A stretch of DNA of 64,000 nt from Candidatus Nitrosocaldaceae archaeon (GTDB lineage Archaea; Thermoproteota; Nitrososphaeria; Nitrososphaerales; Nitrosocaldaceae): positions 124,001 through 188,000 of the forward strand of contig BPGC01000002.1 in the NCBI GenBank assembly GCA_026002835.1, written 5' to 3'. Numbering within the stretch: the stretch's first letter is position 1; each line of letters opens with the position of its first letter. The notes beneath the pieces are model-generated. The model made no database searches. It was not told where the DNA came from and was given only the letters and a program-made list of their open reading frames with translations. Positions 63,175-64,000 of the stretch are shown in pieces. The position numbers and the translations under genes are program-made.

Positions 63175-63895
63175 GCACATCAGCATAGTTGATCCATATC
63201 CATGTGTATATATTGATGATACATTGATAATAAGTGATACCCATCTAGGATTAGAGGAGCAGAGGGAAAGGCTAGGAATAAGCATACCAATATCAGTAAC
63301 AGATACCATAATTGATTATATAATAAAACCTGTAAAAGAATTGAGTTGTAAGAGAGTTATACTACTAGGAGATGTTAAGCATGAGTTTGGGAAGCCTAGT
63401 AGTGAAGAATGGTTTGCTGTTAGAAAGATGATAAAAAGTATAAGAGAGCAGAGAGCAGAGCCAGAGGTTGTAAGAGGTAATCATGATAATTATATAATTA
63501 ATATATTGAGAAATATGGATGTAAAGTTGCATGATCCTTATCTCTTATTTGATACATACTTTTTCATGCATGGACATATTGATTTGGAGGATAGATTTGA
63601 TGATGCTAAATATATATTCCTAGGGCATGAGCATCCAGCTATAACTATCAGAGATGATGTTAATGCGAAGCATAGGTTTAAAGCATTTTTAGTTGGTAGG
63701 ATAAACAATAGAAAGATAATAGTATTGCCTTCTGCATCTCCTTTAGCATATGGTAATCCTGTTAATGAGATTACTAAAGATGAGTTATTAAGTATATTTC
63801 TAAGAAAGTACGGTGTAGATGAGTTTACTCCTTATCTTATTGAGGTAGGAGAAGCAGTAAAAAAGTTTCCAAAGATCAAATATTTAAGAATTTAA
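63158..63895 (+). CDS. Lhr-associated metallophosphoesterase
   Basis: 245 residues of the calcineurin-like phosphoesterase fold. ISDTHLGLEEQ (motif I), LLGDVKHEFG, VRGNHDNY (with the catalytic His intact), FMHGHID and FLGHEHPAI are all present. Genes of this type are linked to lhr widely and may process nucleic acid ends or cyclic phosphates. Overlapping start with lhr suggests coupled production. Confidence 0.9.
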   Translation: MNKIDKHISIVDPYPCVYIDDTLIISDTHLGLEEQRERLGISIPISVTDTIIDYIIKPVKELSCKRVILLGDVKHEFGKPSSEEWFAVRKMIKSIREQRAEPEVVRGNHDNYIINILRNMDVKLHDPYLLFDTYFFMHGHIDLEDRFDDAKYIFLGHEHPAITIRDDVNAKHRFKAFLVGRINNRKIIVLPSASPLAYGNPVNEITKDELLSIFLRKYGVDEFTPYLIEVGEAVKKFPKIKYLRI

Positions 63896-64000
63896 TCTGT
63901 TATATCTTTATCCTCTCCAGCAAATACATACAATGCAATCAATTCTTTTGTATTACCATGAAATTTATGTTTTGTATATGCTGGAACAAAGATTATCTTG
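63892..64000 (-). CDS. Cupin-like protein, C-terminal fragment
   Basis: The window edge cuts the gene. The visible 35 residues read IIFVPAYTKHKFHGNTKELIALYVFAGEDKDITD, ending TAA. The order VPAYTKHKFHG with a later beta strand is cupin-like (His ligands of the second cupin motif). Its 3' end overlaps the phosphoesterase stop by four bases, convergent. Identity tentative. Confidence 0.5.
   Translation of the reverse strand, partial: KIIFVPAYTKHKFHGNTKELIALYVFAGEDKDITD

Noticed and set aside
1..64000. CRISPR array or prophage
   Set aside because: No regularly spaced direct repeats and no phage structural or integrase genes were seen.

Overview
The window is AT-rich archaeal chromosome. The organism is most likely a member of Nitrososphaeria (Thaumarchaeota), and a thermophilic lineage is possible. 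Direct evidence for archaea: ribosomal proteins L39e and L31e, aRF1, archaeal-type ThrRS with an N-terminal editing domain, HerA-NurA-Mre11-Rad50, a PIN-ATPase-KH protein, Lhr, CofE, an intron-containing tRNA, and TATA boxes 20-35 bases ahead of ATGs that imply leaderless transcripts. Pointers to Nitrososphaeria are a 3HP/4HB-like gene set (crotonase-type hydratase, sdhABCD, class II fumarase), a methionine-rich envelope protein and a secreted protein with a PEFG-like C-terminus. The lineage call is inference, because no marker such as amoA or 16S rRNA lies in the window.

Layout. 0-10 kb: a three-gene regulator/Zn-protein operon, an adenine salvage pair (MTAP-APRT), agmatinase, ThrRS, aRF1, CysRS, an ArsC-like protein, a shattered membrane-anchored gene, and a QueD fused to a nuclease-like domain. 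10-16.5 kb: tRNA-Met with a non-canonically placed intron, then divergent mre11-rad50 and nurA-herA; herA appears to start at ATT. 16.5-25 kb: small Zn protein, GSA aminotransferase-like enzyme, a broken ribbon-helix-helix gene, a Met-rich membrane system, IscA-like protein, crotonase, beta-CASP hydrolase, and an ATPase plus small nuclease-like pair. 25-34 kb: nicotinamidase, then a repair-flavoured stretch with a PIN-ATPase, a second divergent Rad50/Mre11 pair with altered catalytic motifs, TldD, family 4 UDG and alkyladenine glycosylase. 34-50 kb: ProRS, phosphatase, CofE, TusA-like protein, cysteine synthase, TrxB, MoxR/VWA pair, Nudix, L39e-L31e, a degenerate FtsZ-like protein, a MiaB-like radical SAM enzyme, fumarase and an M3 peptidase. 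50-55.4 kb: RNase HI, EamA transporter, TOPRIM protein and sdhABCD. 55.4-57.2 kb: two decayed insertion sequences flanking a secreted protein. 57-64 kb: radical SAM enzyme, small membrane and HTH proteins, nitroreductase, Lhr with its phosphoesterase, and a partial cupin-like gene at the edge.

Working together: succinate dehydrogenase and fumarase are neighbouring steps; MTAP yields adenine that APRT recycles; HerA-NurA with Mre11-Rad50 is the archaeal end-resection machine. The most unusual material is the second Mre11-Rad50 pair (motif III His to Thr, Walker B Glu to Asn), the FtsZ-like protein lacking its glycine-rich loop, the herA ATT start, the tRNA-Met locus, and the ATPase/nuclease-like pair. 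I found no CRISPR array and no intact mobile element.
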